Shown in pieces: positions 44,224 through 53,743 of a DNA stretch of 64,000 nt. A program made the translations under genes and the position numbers. The notes beneath the pieces were generated by a model that worked only from the letters and a program-made list of their open reading frames with translations, did not search any database and was not told where the DNA came from. Source of the stretch: Sphingobium limneticum (GTDB lineage Bacteria; Pseudomonadota; Alphaproteobacteria; Sphingomonadales; Sphingomonadaceae). The DNA is taken from positions 558,001 through 622,000 of the forward strand of contig NZ_VYPZ01000001.1 of assembly GCF_008710155.1 (NCBI RefSeq), written 5' to 3'. Within the stretch, counting starts at the first letter, position 1. Each line of letters starts with the position of its first letter.

Positions 44224-45801
44224 TCAATGCAGCGCGAGGACTACCACGCTATGCGGCGGCAAGGTTACCGATAGGCCATCGGGCGAAACTGTCGCGCCGC
44301 CAAACGCCACTGGGCGCACGACGTCCGGCGACCCGAAATCATTATGCGACTGGATATCGGGCGCTGTGAGAATACGTCCATCCACGCTGGCGGCTTGCAC
44401 ACCTTCGAGTTTAGCCGTCACGGTCGCAGATCGGTTGGGATCGGTGTTGGTCAGGGAAATATATACCTGCCCCGCCTTGCTCCGCGCCGCCGCTGCGCTG
44501 ACCGCCGGGACGGTCCATTGATCCTTGTTATACCAGGGGGATTTCAGGTCCAGCGGCAGGAAGGTCGCGTCCTGAAATGGCTTATACATTTCGAACACGT
44601 GATAGGTCGGGGTCAGCACCATTTTATCATCCTTCGTCAAGATCATAGCCTGAAGGACGTTGATCATCTGGGCGATGTTGGTCATGCGCACCCGGTCGGC
44701 GTGACGGGCGAACAGGTTGATGTTGAGCGCGGCGATGATCGCGTCGCGCATGCTGTTCTGCTGATAGAGGAAACCCGGATTGGTGCCCGGTTCCACATCG
44801 GTCCAGATGCCCCATTCGTCGACCGCCAGATTGACCCGTTTTTCCGGGTCATATTTATCCATGATCGCGCCATGCTTTGCCAGCAGCTCTTCCATGACCA
44901 TCGTGCTGACAAGGGTGCGGGCATAGTCGGTTTCGGTGAAATCGGTGGCAGATCCCTTCACCTTCCCGCGAGTGGGATGGGTGTAATAATGCAGGCCGAC
45001 GCCGTCGATGGACTTGCCCGCGACGCGCATCATCACATCGGTCCAGTCATAGTCGCGGCTATTGGCGCCGCTCGCGATCTTTAGGATTTTGGTGCCGCGT
45101 GGCGACTTGACGAAGGTCGCATAGCGGCGGGTGACGTCGGCGGCATATTCAGCGCGCATATTGCCGCCGCAACCCCAGAGTTCGTTGCCGATGCCGACAT
45201 AGGGCAGCTTCCACGGTTGCTTGCGGCCGTTCTTCGCCCGCTCGTCCGCCAGCGTGCCGGCCGGGGCGGTCATATATTCGACCCATTCGGCCATTTCCGC
45301 CGGCGTGCCGTTGCCCACATTGCCCGACACATAGGCTTCCGCCCCGATCAATTCGGCAAAGTCCATAAATTCATGGGTGCCAAAACTGTTGGGTTCGGTC
45401 ACGCCGCCCCAATGGGTGTTGATCTTGGTCGGGCGCTGGTTGCGCGGGCCGATCCCTTCGCGCCAGTGATATTCGTCGGCGAAACAGCCGCCGGGCCAGC
45501 GCACCAGCGGCACGGCCAGCGCCTTGAGCGCGGCCACCACATCGTTGCGATAGCCACGCGTGTTGGGGATTTTCGACCCCGGCCCGACCCACAGGCCGCC
45601 ATAGATGCCATAGCCCAGATGTTCGGCGAACTGGCTGAAGATGCGGCGGTCGATCGTCGCGCCGGGTTTGTCCGCGTGCAGCGTGGCGCTCGCCGTCAAC
45701 GCGGTTGCGGCAGGAACGCTGTCCTGCGCAGCGACAGGGGATAGCGGCGACAGGAGGGTCGCCGCGAACAACGAGATGGACAGTATTATGCGCTTTTCCA
45801 T
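44224..45801 (-). CDS. GH51 alpha-L-arabinofuranosidase (second copy)
   Basis: 525 residues with a signal peptide (cleavage after V-A-A, about residue 25). General acid E207 in G-N-E-L-W-G and nucleophile E329 in V-D-E-W-G are present. It shares long blocks with the copy at 31953, for example R-W-P-G-G-C-F-A-D-E-Y-H-W-R-E-G-I-G-P, but differs elsewhere, so duplication is not recent. It is the last gene of the leftward six-gene operon, 41 bases after the dehydrogenase gene, and should free L-arabinose from the operon's oligosaccharide in the periplasm. Confidence 0.93.
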   Translation of the reverse strand: MEKRIILSISLFAATLLSPLSPVAAQDSVPAATALTASATLHADKPGATIDRRIFSQFAEHLGYGIYGGLWVGPGSKIPNTRGYRNDVVAALKALAVPLVRWPGGCFADEYHWREGIGPRNQRPTKINTHWGGVTEPNSFGTHEFMDFAELIGAEAYVSGNVGNGTPAEMAEWVEYMTAPAGTLADERAKNGRKQPWKLPYVGIGNELWGCGGNMRAEYAADVTRRYATFVKSPRGTKILKIASGANSRDYDWTDVMMRVAGKSIDGVGLHYYTHPTRGKVKGSATDFTETDYARTLVSTMVMEELLAKHGAIMDKYDPEKRVNLAVDEWGIWTDVEPGTNPGFLYQQNSMRDAIIAALNINLFARHADRVRMTNIAQMINVLQAMILTKDDKMVLTPTYHVFEMYKPFQDATFLPLDLKSPWYNKDQWTVPAVSAAAARSKAGQVYISLTNTDPNRSATVTAKLEGVQAASVDGRILTAPDIQSHNDFGSPDVVRPVAFGGATVSPDGLSVTLPPHSVVVLALH

Positions 45802-45842
45802 ATCACCCTATCCCTTTGATATTTATCTATAATATTGAATTT

Positions 45843-46715
45843 TCAGACTTTTCTGAGTGGTTCGACGATCGCGGCGATATCGCGTTGCCCCTCCCCCGCG
45901 CCGTCCGCATCCAGGAAGCGTTGCCGCGCCGCCTGCGCAATGGATGGGCGGATGCCCACGTCCGACAGCGCCTGCGCCGCATAGCCCAGATCCTTCGCCA
46001 TCAGCGGCACGAGGAAATGGGGCGCATAGTCGCGGTCGAGCATGCGGCGGCCAACGCCCTTCACCATCGGGCTGGCAGGCGCCCCGTCGAACAGGATGGA
46101 GACGGCCTGTTCGACGTCGAGGCCATGTTTTTCGAACAGGGCGATGGCCTCGGCAAGGCTGGCGGCCTGCACGCCGCACAGGAAATTATTGGCGAGCTTC
46201 ACCGTCGCCGCGCTGCCGACCGGGCCGAGATGGACCAGCGCGCTGCCCATCGCGTCGAAGGCCGGACGGGCGGTGGCGATGCTGTCCGCTTCGCCGCCGA
46301 CCAGAAAGCGCAGCGTTCCCTGCGCTGCCTGATCGCGACTGCCGGTGACGGGCGCTTCCAGAAAGCCGACGCCCTGCGCGGCGGCCTGCCGCGCAAGGTC
46401 AAACACCCAGTCGCCGGTCAGGGTGCTGGATTCGATCGCGATCGCGCCGGGCGCCATCGCCGCCAGCGCGCCGTTTTCGCCGGTCCAGACGTTGCGCGAC
46501 ACGTCGTCGTCCGCCAGCATGGCAACGACGACGTCCGCGCCCGTCGCGGCATCAGCGGGGGTCGCGGCGATCCGTGCGCCCGCTTGCCCCAACGCCGTCG
46601 CCTTGTCCGTGCTGCGGTTCCATACCGTCACGTCGAACCCGGCCGCCAGCAACTGGCGCGCCATGCCGCCGCCCATCAGGCCAAGGCCCAGAACCGCTAT
46701 TTTCCTGTTCGTCAT
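45843..46715 (-). CDS. Beta-hydroxyacid dehydrogenase (3-hydroxyisobutyrate/tartronate-semialdehyde reductase family)
   Basis: 290 residues, the usual length. The Rossmann motif G-L-G-L-M-G-G-G-M is at residues 10-18, the substrate-binding D/E-A-P-V-T-G-S at 120-126 and the catalytic K173 in A-A-T-V-K-L-A-N-N-F. The family oxidises or reduces short hydroxyacids with NAD(P). Its ATG overlaps the stop of the enolase-superfamily dehydratase, so it probably handles a product of sugar-acid breakdown, for example tartronate semialdehyde or a 2-keto-3-deoxy acid. Confidence 0.87.
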   Translation of the reverse strand: MTNRKIAVLGLGLMGGGMARQLLAAGFDVTVWNRSTDKATALGQAGARIAATPADAATGADVVVAMLADDDVSRNVWTGENGALAAMAPGAIAIESSTLTGDWVFDLARQAAAQGVGFLEAPVTGSRDQAAQGTLRFLVGGEADSIATARPAFDAMGSALVHLGPVGSAATVKLANNFLCGVQAASLAEAIALFEKHGLDVEQAVSILFDGAPASPMVKGVGRRMLDRDYAPHFLVPLMAKDLGYAAQALSDVGIRPSIAQAARQRFLDADGAGEGQRDIAAIVEPLRKV

Positions 46716-47890
46716 CCGATCACCTTGAAGCGAGAGAGAGCGGCCTCGTCGATTTCGAGGCCCAGTCCGGGCAGATTGTCGTCCAGATCGATATGGCCGT
46801 CTACCGCCTGCGGTTCGCCCTTGAAGATGTACCAGAAAAGTTCGTTGCCGACTTCCACATCGACCATCGGGAAATATTCGGCGATGGGGCTGTTCAGGCT
46901 GGCCATGACGACATGGTAATTGTGCATTTGCCCGGCATGGGGGACGACGGGAATGGAATAGGCTTCGGCCAGCGACTGAATTTTCCGGGCGGCGGTGATG
47001 CCGCCGACGCGGTTGGTGTCGAACTGGAAATAGTCGAGCGATTTCGCCTCTATCATCTGGCGGAAGCCATAGCTGGTAAATTCATGCTCGCCCGCCGCGA
47101 TCGGCGTGGTGCCGAACCGGCGCAGCTCATGATAGCCGTTAATGTCGTCAGGGATGATCGCTTCTTCCAGCCAGCGCAGGTTGAACGGTTCGATCAGGCG
47201 CATCATGCGTTTGGCATAGTCGAGGCTCCAGCCCATATAGGCGTCGGCCATGATGTCGATTTCGTCACCCACGGTTTCGCGCACGGTGCGGATCAGTTCG
47301 ACATTGCGGGCCATGCCCGCCGCGCCGTCGATCGGCCCCCAGCCAAAACGCAGTTTCATCGCCTTATAACCCTGCGCCTTGTAGGCGGCGGCTTCCTGCG
47401 CCAGTTCGTCCAGCGGGATCGAATAGAGGCGGCTGGCATAGACCGGGATCTTCGCCTTGGTCCGGCCGCCCAGCAGGCGGAAGACGGGCTGTTTCGCGGC
47501 CTTCCCCATCAGGTCCCAGATCGCGATGTCGAGCGCGGAGATGGCGACCAGCGCCACGCCCTTGCGCCCGAAGGCCATCGTCTTGCGGTACATATGCTGC
47601 CACAGAAACTCGCTATCCCAAGGGTCCTGACCGATCAGCAGGGGGCTGAGATACTGGTCGATGAGCTGTTTGGTGACGAGAGGCGCCAGTGCGGCATTGC
47701 CGATGCCGACCAGCCCGGCGTCGGTGAAGATTTCGACGATCAGCCAGCCGTGAAAGGTGAAGGTGCCCATTGTTTCGGGCGACAGCATCGGCGACACCAG
47801 ATCCATGGGATTGGTGCAGAAATGCGGCGGCAGCGGTACGGTTTCGCCTTCCCACTGAACGACGCGGGTGCGGATTTCGGTGATTTTCAA
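46712..47890 (-). CDS. Enolase-superfamily sugar-acid dehydratase (rhamnonate-dehydratase-like)
   Basis: 392 residues from a TTG at 47890 that overlaps the MFS stop (TTGA); the longer frame lies inside the MFS gene. The start K-I-T-E-I-R-T is standard for the family. Metal ligands are D216 in M-A-D-A-Y, E242 in L-E-E-A and E268 in A-G-E-H-E; D291 and H318 in V-P-H-A-G form the acid/base pair. The pattern is closest to L-rhamnonate dehydratases. It would dehydrate an aldonic acid to a 2-keto-3-deoxy acid. No aldolase is adjacent, so the pathway is incomplete here. Confidence 0.85.
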   Translation of the reverse strand: MKITEIRTRVVQWEGETVPLPPHFCTNPMDLVSPMLSPETMGTFTFHGWLIVEIFTDAGLVGIGNAALAPLVTKQLIDQYLSPLLIGQDPWDSEFLWQHMYRKTMAFGRKGVALVAISALDIAIWDLMGKAAKQPVFRLLGGRTKAKIPVYASRLYSIPLDELAQEAAAYKAQGYKAMKLRFGWGPIDGAAGMARNVELIRTVRETVGDEIDIMADAYMGWSLDYAKRMMRLIEPFNLRWLEEAIIPDDINGYHELRRFGTTPIAAGEHEFTSYGFRQMIEAKSLDYFQFDTNRVGGITAARKIQSLAEAYSIPVVPHAGQMHNYHVVMASLNSPIAEYFPMVDVEVGNELFWYIFKGEPQAVDGHIDLDDNLPGLGLEIDEAALSRFKVIG

Positions 47891-49161
47891 GGAACGGCCT
47901 TTCGAATGAAGGTGAGTTGTGAAATGCGGGGGATGCAAAGGCAGATCAGCCCGAAGGCGATCAGGTGCAGCGTCGCGGCCAGCGTCAGTACCGGCGTGTA
48001 GCCAAGCCCGGCGTCGAGCGCCCAGCCTGCCGCCTGCCCCATGACGATGCCGCCGAACGCGCCGCCAAGGCCGACGAGGCCAGCCAGACGGCCGAGCGCG
48101 CTCCGCGGGGCAAGGTCGGTCGGCAGGGTCATCACGAGGGTGGACCAGCTTTGCTGCCCGAAGAAGGCGAGGCTGAAGATCGTAATGACCGCTGCGACCG
48201 AAGCCGCCGACGGTGCGAGCATGACCCAAGGCATGCAGGCAGCGCTCAAACCCAGCGCAATCTTGCGCGCGGCGTCGACGGATCGGCCGGTGGAGAGCAG
48301 TCGGCTGGAAAGCCAACCGCCGCACAGGCTGCCCACGCCCGATGCGGCATAGGGTATCCAGCCGATGGTCGCGGCCTGTTTCAGGTCGAAGCCATGCGCT
48401 TCGAACAGATATTTGGGCAGCCAGAAGAGGTAGAAATACCAGGCCCCGTCGCTCATGAACTTGGCGGCGACAAGGCCGCGCACTTCGCGGCGGGACAGGA
48501 GCATGGCGATGGTCGGAGCCGGTCCTGCATCCGCTTCGCCATGGGCCTGTTCATGCGGGGGCGTGCGATAGGTCAGGAACCACCAGAGCGCCCAGAGCAG
48601 GCCGAACCCGCCGGTGATGAAGAAGACCCAGCGCCAGCTGGCCAGGTCGAACCAGTGACCATAGGCAAGGATGCCCGCGATCAGCGGCGGCGCGATGACT
48701 GCGCCCACCGCCGTCCCGGCATTGACAAGGCCCATGGCGGCGGCGCGGCGCTGCGGCGGGAACCATTCGGCAATGGCGCGGGTGGCCGCCGGAAAGCCGC
48801 CGCCCTCCCCCACGCCCAACAGGAGTCGGCTGACCACCAGCGCGGCGATGCCGCCCGCCACGCCATGGCTGGCGCAGGCGAGCGACCAGAAGATCATGAT
48901 GGCCAGAAAACCACGCCGGGTGCCCACCCGATCCAGCAGCCAGCCGCCACCCAGATACATGAGGCCATAGGTGGCGAGGAATGCGGAATCGAGGAAGGCC
49001 TTGGTCTGGTTGCCGATCGGGATGTCGGCCTCAATATATTTGATCGCCCAGGGCAGGGTCTGGCGATCGAGATAGCTGATGGCGATGGCGACGGTGATCA
49101 TCGCCGCGATCGCCCAGCGCCCCGCGTAAAGCCGCGCCCCTGCCGATGTCATGGCCTCCAT
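47887..49161 (-). CDS. MFS transporter, ACS (hexuronate/aldonate) type
   Basis: 424 residues, about twelve membrane segments. S-Y-L-D-R-Q-T-L-P in helix 1 and A-E-W-F-P-P-Q-R-R-A-A-A-M-G mark the ACS family (ExuT, GudP, RhmT). Substrates are usually sugar acids. Its stop overlaps the TTG start of the dehydratase, and its start lies nine bases after the GH39 stop. It probably carries the sugar acid that the dehydratase then uses. Confidence 0.88.
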   Translation of the reverse strand: MEAMTSAGARLYAGRWAIAAMITVAIAISYLDRQTLPWAIKYIEADIPIGNQTKAFLDSAFLATYGLMYLGGGWLLDRVGTRRGFLAIMIFWSLACASHGVAGGIAALVVSRLLLGVGEGGGFPAATRAIAEWFPPQRRAAAMGLVNAGTAVGAVIAPPLIAGILAYGHWFDLASWRWVFFITGGFGLLWALWWFLTYRTPPHEQAHGEADAGPAPTIAMLLSRREVRGLVAAKFMSDGAWYFYLFWLPKYLFEAHGFDLKQAATIGWIPYAASGVGSLCGGWLSSRLLSTGRSVDAARKIALGLSAACMPWVMLAPSAASVAAVITIFSLAFFGQQSWSTLVMTLPTDLAPRSALGRLAGLVGLGGAFGGIVMGQAAGWALDAGLGYTPVLTLAATLHLIAFGLICLCIPRISQLTFIRKAVP

Positions 49162-49170
49162 TTTTTGCCC

Positions 49171-50850
49171 TTACTGACCGTCGAGGACGATCAGGGCGAC
49201 GCCCTGACGCGGCAGGCGCAGGTCGATGCTGGCGCCGCCGCGCTGGCCTGTCGCTATCGACAGGGTTTCCGCGTGCATGACCGATGCGGCTTCCAGCTGC
49301 TTATATTGGTCCTGATCGGGCGATTGGGGCGAACCCATTTTTTTCCAGGCGCTAAAGGCGTTGGCATGATCGCCATCGACCCGCCACAGCTTGGCCTGTG
49401 CAGGCTTGCCCTTGATGCCGTTCAGGCTGAGCTTGATCTGGGCATCCGGCCCGGCGACGTCGTCGTCATGATAATGCCAGACGAGCAGTGCGACCTTGCC
49501 ATCGGCGGTGCGGGTGGCGATGGAGCCGATATCGGCATCCCCCTGCACGCCATTCTTCATCAGCGTGTCGAGCGGCACCTGCGCAGTGTTCGTGGTCGCC
49601 AGCTTCGTTTCGCCCAATTGCGCGAACAAGCGGAAAACGTTCAGCACCGGCAGATCGACGCCGTTGGTCGATAGCTGACGATAGCCTGCGAACCAGGGCT
49701 GGTCCTCAAATTCGAAAGACCAGGACACGACACCTTCCAGATTGACCTTCCGCTTTTCGGCCAGTTCCCAGATGCGCGCGAAGCTGGCGGCGGTGTAGCT
49801 GCTATACATGGTGCCGTTGCGGTAGGCGTTGGCCGGCCCCGGACAGGCGGCGCAGCCCTCGGGGTCGCTTTCACCGATCACGACCGGCTTGCTTGCGAGC
49901 GAGGGGATCGACAGGACTTTGGTAAAGCCGCCATCGGTTTCGCGCAGATGGGTGGCGATGCCCATGCGGACATGACCGTCGACGAAGGTCGGCTTGCCCT
50001 TGGCGTGGAAGGACAGGAAATCGGTCGGCGTACCGGTCTGGCCGGTCGCATAATTTTTGCCGGAGGAAACGTGCTTCAGGAAGCCGTCCATGAAGGTGCC
50101 GCCCGGCCCGGCGACGTCCGGTCCACCGACGCGCGCGGTCGGCAACGCCTTGCGCACGGCGGCGATGGCATAATCATGCAGCTTGTAGAATTCTTCCGGA
50201 CTGGCGGTCCAGTAGAAGGGCGAGTTCGGCTCGTTCCAGACCTCGAAATACCATTTTTCGACTTCGGCCCGGCCATAGCGTTCGATATTGTGGAGCGTCC
50301 ATTGATGGATCAGCTCCGCCCATTTTTCATAATCCTTGGGCGGATAGGTCCAGCCGGTGGCGATCAGATTATAGGCGAAGCCGGGGCGCCAGCTATGGCG
50401 ATAAGGTGTACCCGCCGTGGCATTGGCCATCGCTTCGGGGGTGAAGCCGATCTGGAGATAGGGACGGATGCCCTCCGCCAGATAGGCGTCGAGGATGCCA
50501 TCGACGATAGCCCAGTTATAGACCGGCTTGCCGTCCTTGGTTTCGGTATAGGCGTTGGTGCTGCCCCATTTGAAGGCGGCGGTGCCATCCCCACTGCTCA
50601 GCAGGTTGTGAGCGCGGAAATAGACCTGGCCCTTCTTCAGTTCGCCCAGTTCCACGAGCAATTTGCGGCCGTCCTTCATCGTCGCATAATTGGGCTCGTC
50701 CGCACCGAAGAAGCGCCAGACCGGCGGCAGTTTGCCCACCGCCTTGGCTGCGTCCACGCCGATCGCGACCTGCCTTGCGTCCTGCGCTTCAGCGCCTAAT
50801 GGCAGCGCCATCAGCACGGACAGTGAAGCGATCACCCTCGAAATCGTCAT
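49171..50850 (-). CDS. GH39 glycosidase
   Basis: 559 residues from the ATG at 50850, after GAGAGG; an upstream ATG at 50874 would precede the signal peptide by only eight residues. The signal ends at E-A-Q, about residue 23. Acid/base E207 in V-W-N-E-P-N and nucleophile E327 in V-I-G-E-S-D are both present in a TIM barrel, with a C-terminal beta-domain. GH39 includes beta-xylosidases, iduronidases and enzymes that remove galactosyl-arabinose from arabinogalactan. The operon's sugar-acid genes do not settle which applies. Confidence 0.88.
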   Translation of the reverse strand: MTISRVIASLSVLMALPLGAEAQDARQVAIGVDAAKAVGKLPPVWRFFGADEPNYATMKDGRKLLVELGELKKGQVYFRAHNLLSSGDGTAAFKWGSTNAYTETKDGKPVYNWAIVDGILDAYLAEGIRPYLQIGFTPEAMANATAGTPYRHSWRPGFAYNLIATGWTYPPKDYEKWAELIHQWTLHNIERYGRAEVEKWYFEVWNEPNSPFYWTASPEEFYKLHDYAIAAVRKALPTARVGGPDVAGPGGTFMDGFLKHVSSGKNYATGQTGTPTDFLSFHAKGKPTFVDGHVRMGIATHLRETDGGFTKVLSIPSLASKPVVIGESDPEGCAACPGPANAYRNGTMYSSYTAASFARIWELAEKRKVNLEGVVSWSFEFEDQPWFAGYRQLSTNGVDLPVLNVFRLFAQLGETKLATTNTAQVPLDTLMKNGVQGDADIGSIATRTADGKVALLVWHYHDDDVAGPDAQIKLSLNGIKGKPAQAKLWRVDGDHANAFSAWKKMGSPQSPDQDQYKQLEAASVMHAETLSIATGQRGGASIDLRLPRQGVALIVLDGQ

Positions 50851-50873
50851 ATGGTATCCTCTCGATAGGAACA

Positions 50874-53558
50874 TTAGATCTTCGCCCGGAACCCGACGGC
50901 GAACGTGCGCGTGTAGAGAACGGTATCGCGCGGGTAGAGGCCTGGGTCGTTGAACGAGGTCTGGTAGAGATTCTTCAATATGTTGGTCGCGTCGGCGACG
51001 ATGGTGAAGTTGGGATTGATCTCATAAGAGACGGACAGGTCAAGATTGCTGATCTGCCCATTGGTGATGAAGTTGGGATTGACGCCGGTAAAATGCAGCC
51101 CGGCATTATAGGTGTCGCGCCAGACATAGGAGGCGCGGGCGGAGAAGCCGCCCTTTTCATAAATGAACGTGCCGGTCGCGGAATATTTGGACACATTCTG
51201 GAACGGAATGTCCATATAGCCGGTGACGCCGGGCAGTGGCGAGAGCGCCTTGTTCTTTCCGTCGATATAGGTGCCGTTGGCGCTGATGCCGATGCCATCC
51301 AGCCATGTCGGCAGCTCCTTGGGGAAGAAGGTGAAGCCGCCCTCAATGCCCTGCAACTTGCCCGACCCGGAATTTTCCGGCCTGGTGATCTGATAGACGC
51401 CATTGTCCGCGCCCAGATAGTCGATGTCGAAATTGCTGGTGACGGACTGGATGAAGCCGGTGACGTCCCGGCGGAAGATCGTCGCGGTGATCGAACTGGA
51501 TCGGTCGATATACCATTCGAGCGACAGGTCGTAATTGTCCGATCGCACCGGCTTCAGATCGGCGTTGCCGCTGGAGCCGCGACCGAAAGGCTGTTGCCCC
51601 GGTACAGGTGGGGTCAGGGTGAGAGCCGGATTAAGCTGGGCGAAGCTGGGCCGGGTGATCGTCTTGCTGGCGGCGAAGCGCAGGAAGAGATTGTCCTTCA
51701 GCTTGTAGCGCAGCGCCAGGCTGGGGAGGATATCCGTGCTCTTGTTCCGGATGGAAACAGGCGATGTCGCGCCGCGCAGGACAAGAAAAGCGTTGGAGGT
51801 GATGTCGGTGCGGATGACGCGTACGCCGATCTGACCATCCAGCCGGCCGATTTCGACATTGGCCTGGCCATAGCCGGCGTAATTCTTCTCTTCGATATCG
51901 AAATGCTGCGTGTCCTGAAAGGCCGGGTCGCCGGGCGCGAGGCCGAACAATTGACGCAGCGAGCCGATATTGTTCAGCAGATAATCGGTGGTCGGCGTTG
52001 CCCATTGGCGCACATATTCGCGCGTACCGCTGTAGAAGTCGCCAGGCGTTACCGTCATCAGGCCGGGTAGGCTCGCGGCCTTGATGCTGTAGCATTTGAC
52101 TGCGCCGGTCGCGGCGCAATTGATTGTCTGGGTGAAGCTGTCCGATTTGGCATCGCGTTTACTGAGGCGCACGCCGGCGTCGAGCCCGGAGAAGATGAGG
52201 AAGGGCGCGCGCCAGGACAAGTCGCCGCGCCAGGCCAGTTCCTTGCCATCGCCGATCGTGCGGGTGGTGGACAGGCGCGAGAGATAATAGCGCGACGGAT
52301 CGGCCATGTCGTCATTGGGCAGGGTGAAATGCGGGGCGCCCGATCCATCGTTGAACACTGCGTCGGTGCGCGAGGCAATGAAATCCACGTCCAGATTATT
52401 GCCGGCATCGGTGGCTTTCGACCGGGTATAGGAAAATTCGGTGGACGCCTTCCAATCGCCGCTCGCCCAGTCGGCGCCCAGCGCGCCTTGCCAGCGATCG
52501 GCCTTATTCTGGTAAGCGCCACCGAAATTGGCGACGCGGCCATTGGCGATGCTGAGCGACTGGACCAGCTTGGTATCGTCCACGAAGACCAGCGGCGAGA
52601 GCAGAGTGCCGTTCATCGACGTGAAATTCTGATTGCTGTTGCCGCGTTCGCGATAGCCGTAGAACAGGCCGTCGGCGTGGATGGTGAGCCGATCGTCGGG
52701 CGCCCATTGCAGCGTGGCGTTGACCGCCGGACGAGTGCGCGTGCCAATCCGGTCGAAAGCGCCGATGACGTCGGTCCTGAACACCTTGGGGTCGGTCGGA
52801 TTGGTGCCGCGCGGGTCCAGCGGAACGCCGGGCGTGTAAGGCGCGCGGCTATTATCGAGATTATAGCCGAAATAGCCGCCGCTATAGATGGTTTCGTCGC
52901 GGTAGCGGGTCTTGTGGTAGGAGACGCTGACCAGCGCCCCGATCTCACCGATGCCGGTCGACCAGCGGTTGCTGATCAGCGCGCTGGCATAGGGGTCGAT
53001 CTTGTCCGGCTGCTCACTATAGACTTCGCGGCCCGCTAGCGCGAATTCGAAGCCCTTGAAATCGAAAGGGCGGCGGGTGCGGACGTTGATGAGGCCGGCG
53101 ATGCCACCTTCCAGCTGATCGGCCGAGCGGGATTTGTAGACGTCCACCCCCGCGACGAGATCGGCCGGCACGTCCGCCAGCGAGAGCGAGCGGCCGGTGG
53201 TGCTGAAGATATTGCGCCCGTTGACCAAGGTTACCACGTCTGGAAGGCCGCGGATCAACACGGTGGCGGATTCGCCGCGGGCACGGGGCGACACCTGAAT
53301 GCCGGGTACCCGCTGCAATGCCTCCACCACATTATTGTCGGGCAGCTTGCCGATATCCTCGGCCACGACAGAGTCGACCAGTTGCTGAGCGTTGCGCTTG
53401 ATATTCTGCGCCGACGACAGACTGGCGCGCATGCCGGTGACGATGATGTCGCCATTGCTCACATCCTTGGCGCCTTGATCTTCGCCTGCTTGGGCAAAGG
53501 CCGATTGCGCAGCCAGCAGCGCGAACAACGAGATGGACAGCTTCATTCCGCTTTTCAT
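50874..53558 (-). CDS. TonB-dependent outer-membrane receptor (GntR locus)
   Basis: 894 residues. A signal peptide ends at A-F-A-Q (about residue 22). TonB box D-I-I-V-T-G-M-R lies at 37-44 and the plug contains N-V-V-E-A-L-Q-R-V-P-G-I-Q, the usual form for Sphingomonad and Caulobacter carbohydrate receptors. The beta-barrel ends in G-F-R-A-K-I. As first gene of the leftward operon it should import the oligosaccharide that GH39 and GH51 attack. Its promoter region carries palindromic sites between it and the divergent GntR gene. Confidence 0.92.
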   Translation of the reverse strand: MKSGMKLSISLFALLAAQSAFAQAGEDQGAKDVSNGDIIVTGMRASLSSAQNIKRNAQQLVDSVVAEDIGKLPDNNVVEALQRVPGIQVSPRARGESATVLIRGLPDVVTLVNGRNIFSTTGRSLSLADVPADLVAGVDVYKSRSADQLEGGIAGLINVRTRRPFDFKGFEFALAGREVYSEQPDKIDPYASALISNRWSTGIGEIGALVSVSYHKTRYRDETIYSGGYFGYNLDNSRAPYTPGVPLDPRGTNPTDPKVFRTDVIGAFDRIGTRTRPAVNATLQWAPDDRLTIHADGLFYGYRERGNSNQNFTSMNGTLLSPLVFVDDTKLVQSLSIANGRVANFGGAYQNKADRWQGALGADWASGDWKASTEFSYTRSKATDAGNNLDVDFIASRTDAVFNDGSGAPHFTLPNDDMADPSRYYLSRLSTTRTIGDGKELAWRGDLSWRAPFLIFSGLDAGVRLSKRDAKSDSFTQTINCAATGAVKCYSIKAASLPGLMTVTPGDFYSGTREYVRQWATPTTDYLLNNIGSLRQLFGLAPGDPAFQDTQHFDIEEKNYAGYGQANVEIGRLDGQIGVRVIRTDITSNAFLVLRGATSPVSIRNKSTDILPSLALRYKLKDNLFLRFAASKTITRPSFAQLNPALTLTPPVPGQQPFGRGSSGNADLKPVRSDNYDLSLEWYIDRSSSITATIFRRDVTGFIQSVTSNFDIDYLGADNGVYQITRPENSGSGKLQGIEGGFTFFPKELPTWLDGIGISANGTYIDGKNKALSPLPGVTGYMDIPFQNVSKYSATGTFIYEKGGFSARASYVWRDTYNAGLHFTGVNPNFITNGQISNLDLSVSYEINPNFTIVADATNILKNLYQTSFNDPGLYPRDTVLYTRTFAVGFRAKI

Positions 53559-53585
53559 TATGGCATCCCCTCCGAGTCATTTTTA

Positions 53586-53600
53586 TTTCTCGTACTAGAT
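53586..53600. promoter_or_regulatory. GntR-type operator candidate 1
   Basis: TTTCTCGTACTAGAT contains the near-palindrome TCTCGTACTAGA. It lies about 28 bases upstream of the receptor start, in its 5' leader. Two related sequences occur at 53674 and 54488. Confidence 0.5.
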
Positions 53601-53640
53601 GACGCGTGTTCAAAACGGATTCAAGCCATAATTTGACGGA

Positions 53641-53685
53641 GTAATCAGATTACATCTGGAAATGCCAATTTTCCTCATACCAATT
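53641..53685. promoter_or_regulatory. Divergent regulatory region with inverted repeat and operator candidate 2
   Basis: GTAATCAGATTAC (53641-53653) is a perfect 6-1-6 inverted repeat. CTCATACCAATT (53674-53685) resembles the other two GntR-type sites. Both lie between the divergent receptor and GntR genes, where autoregulation would be expected. Confidence 0.4.
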
Positions 53686-53743
53686 ATGGCATTTTGACAG
53701 GATCAGCCTTGACGGCTGGGACGGCAAGGCTGACGAAGGCAGC

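Noticed and set aside
47891..48325. N-terminal extension of the enolase-superfamily gene
   Set aside because: It overlaps the MFS gene in another frame and has no family similarity; TTG at 47890 fits the family start.
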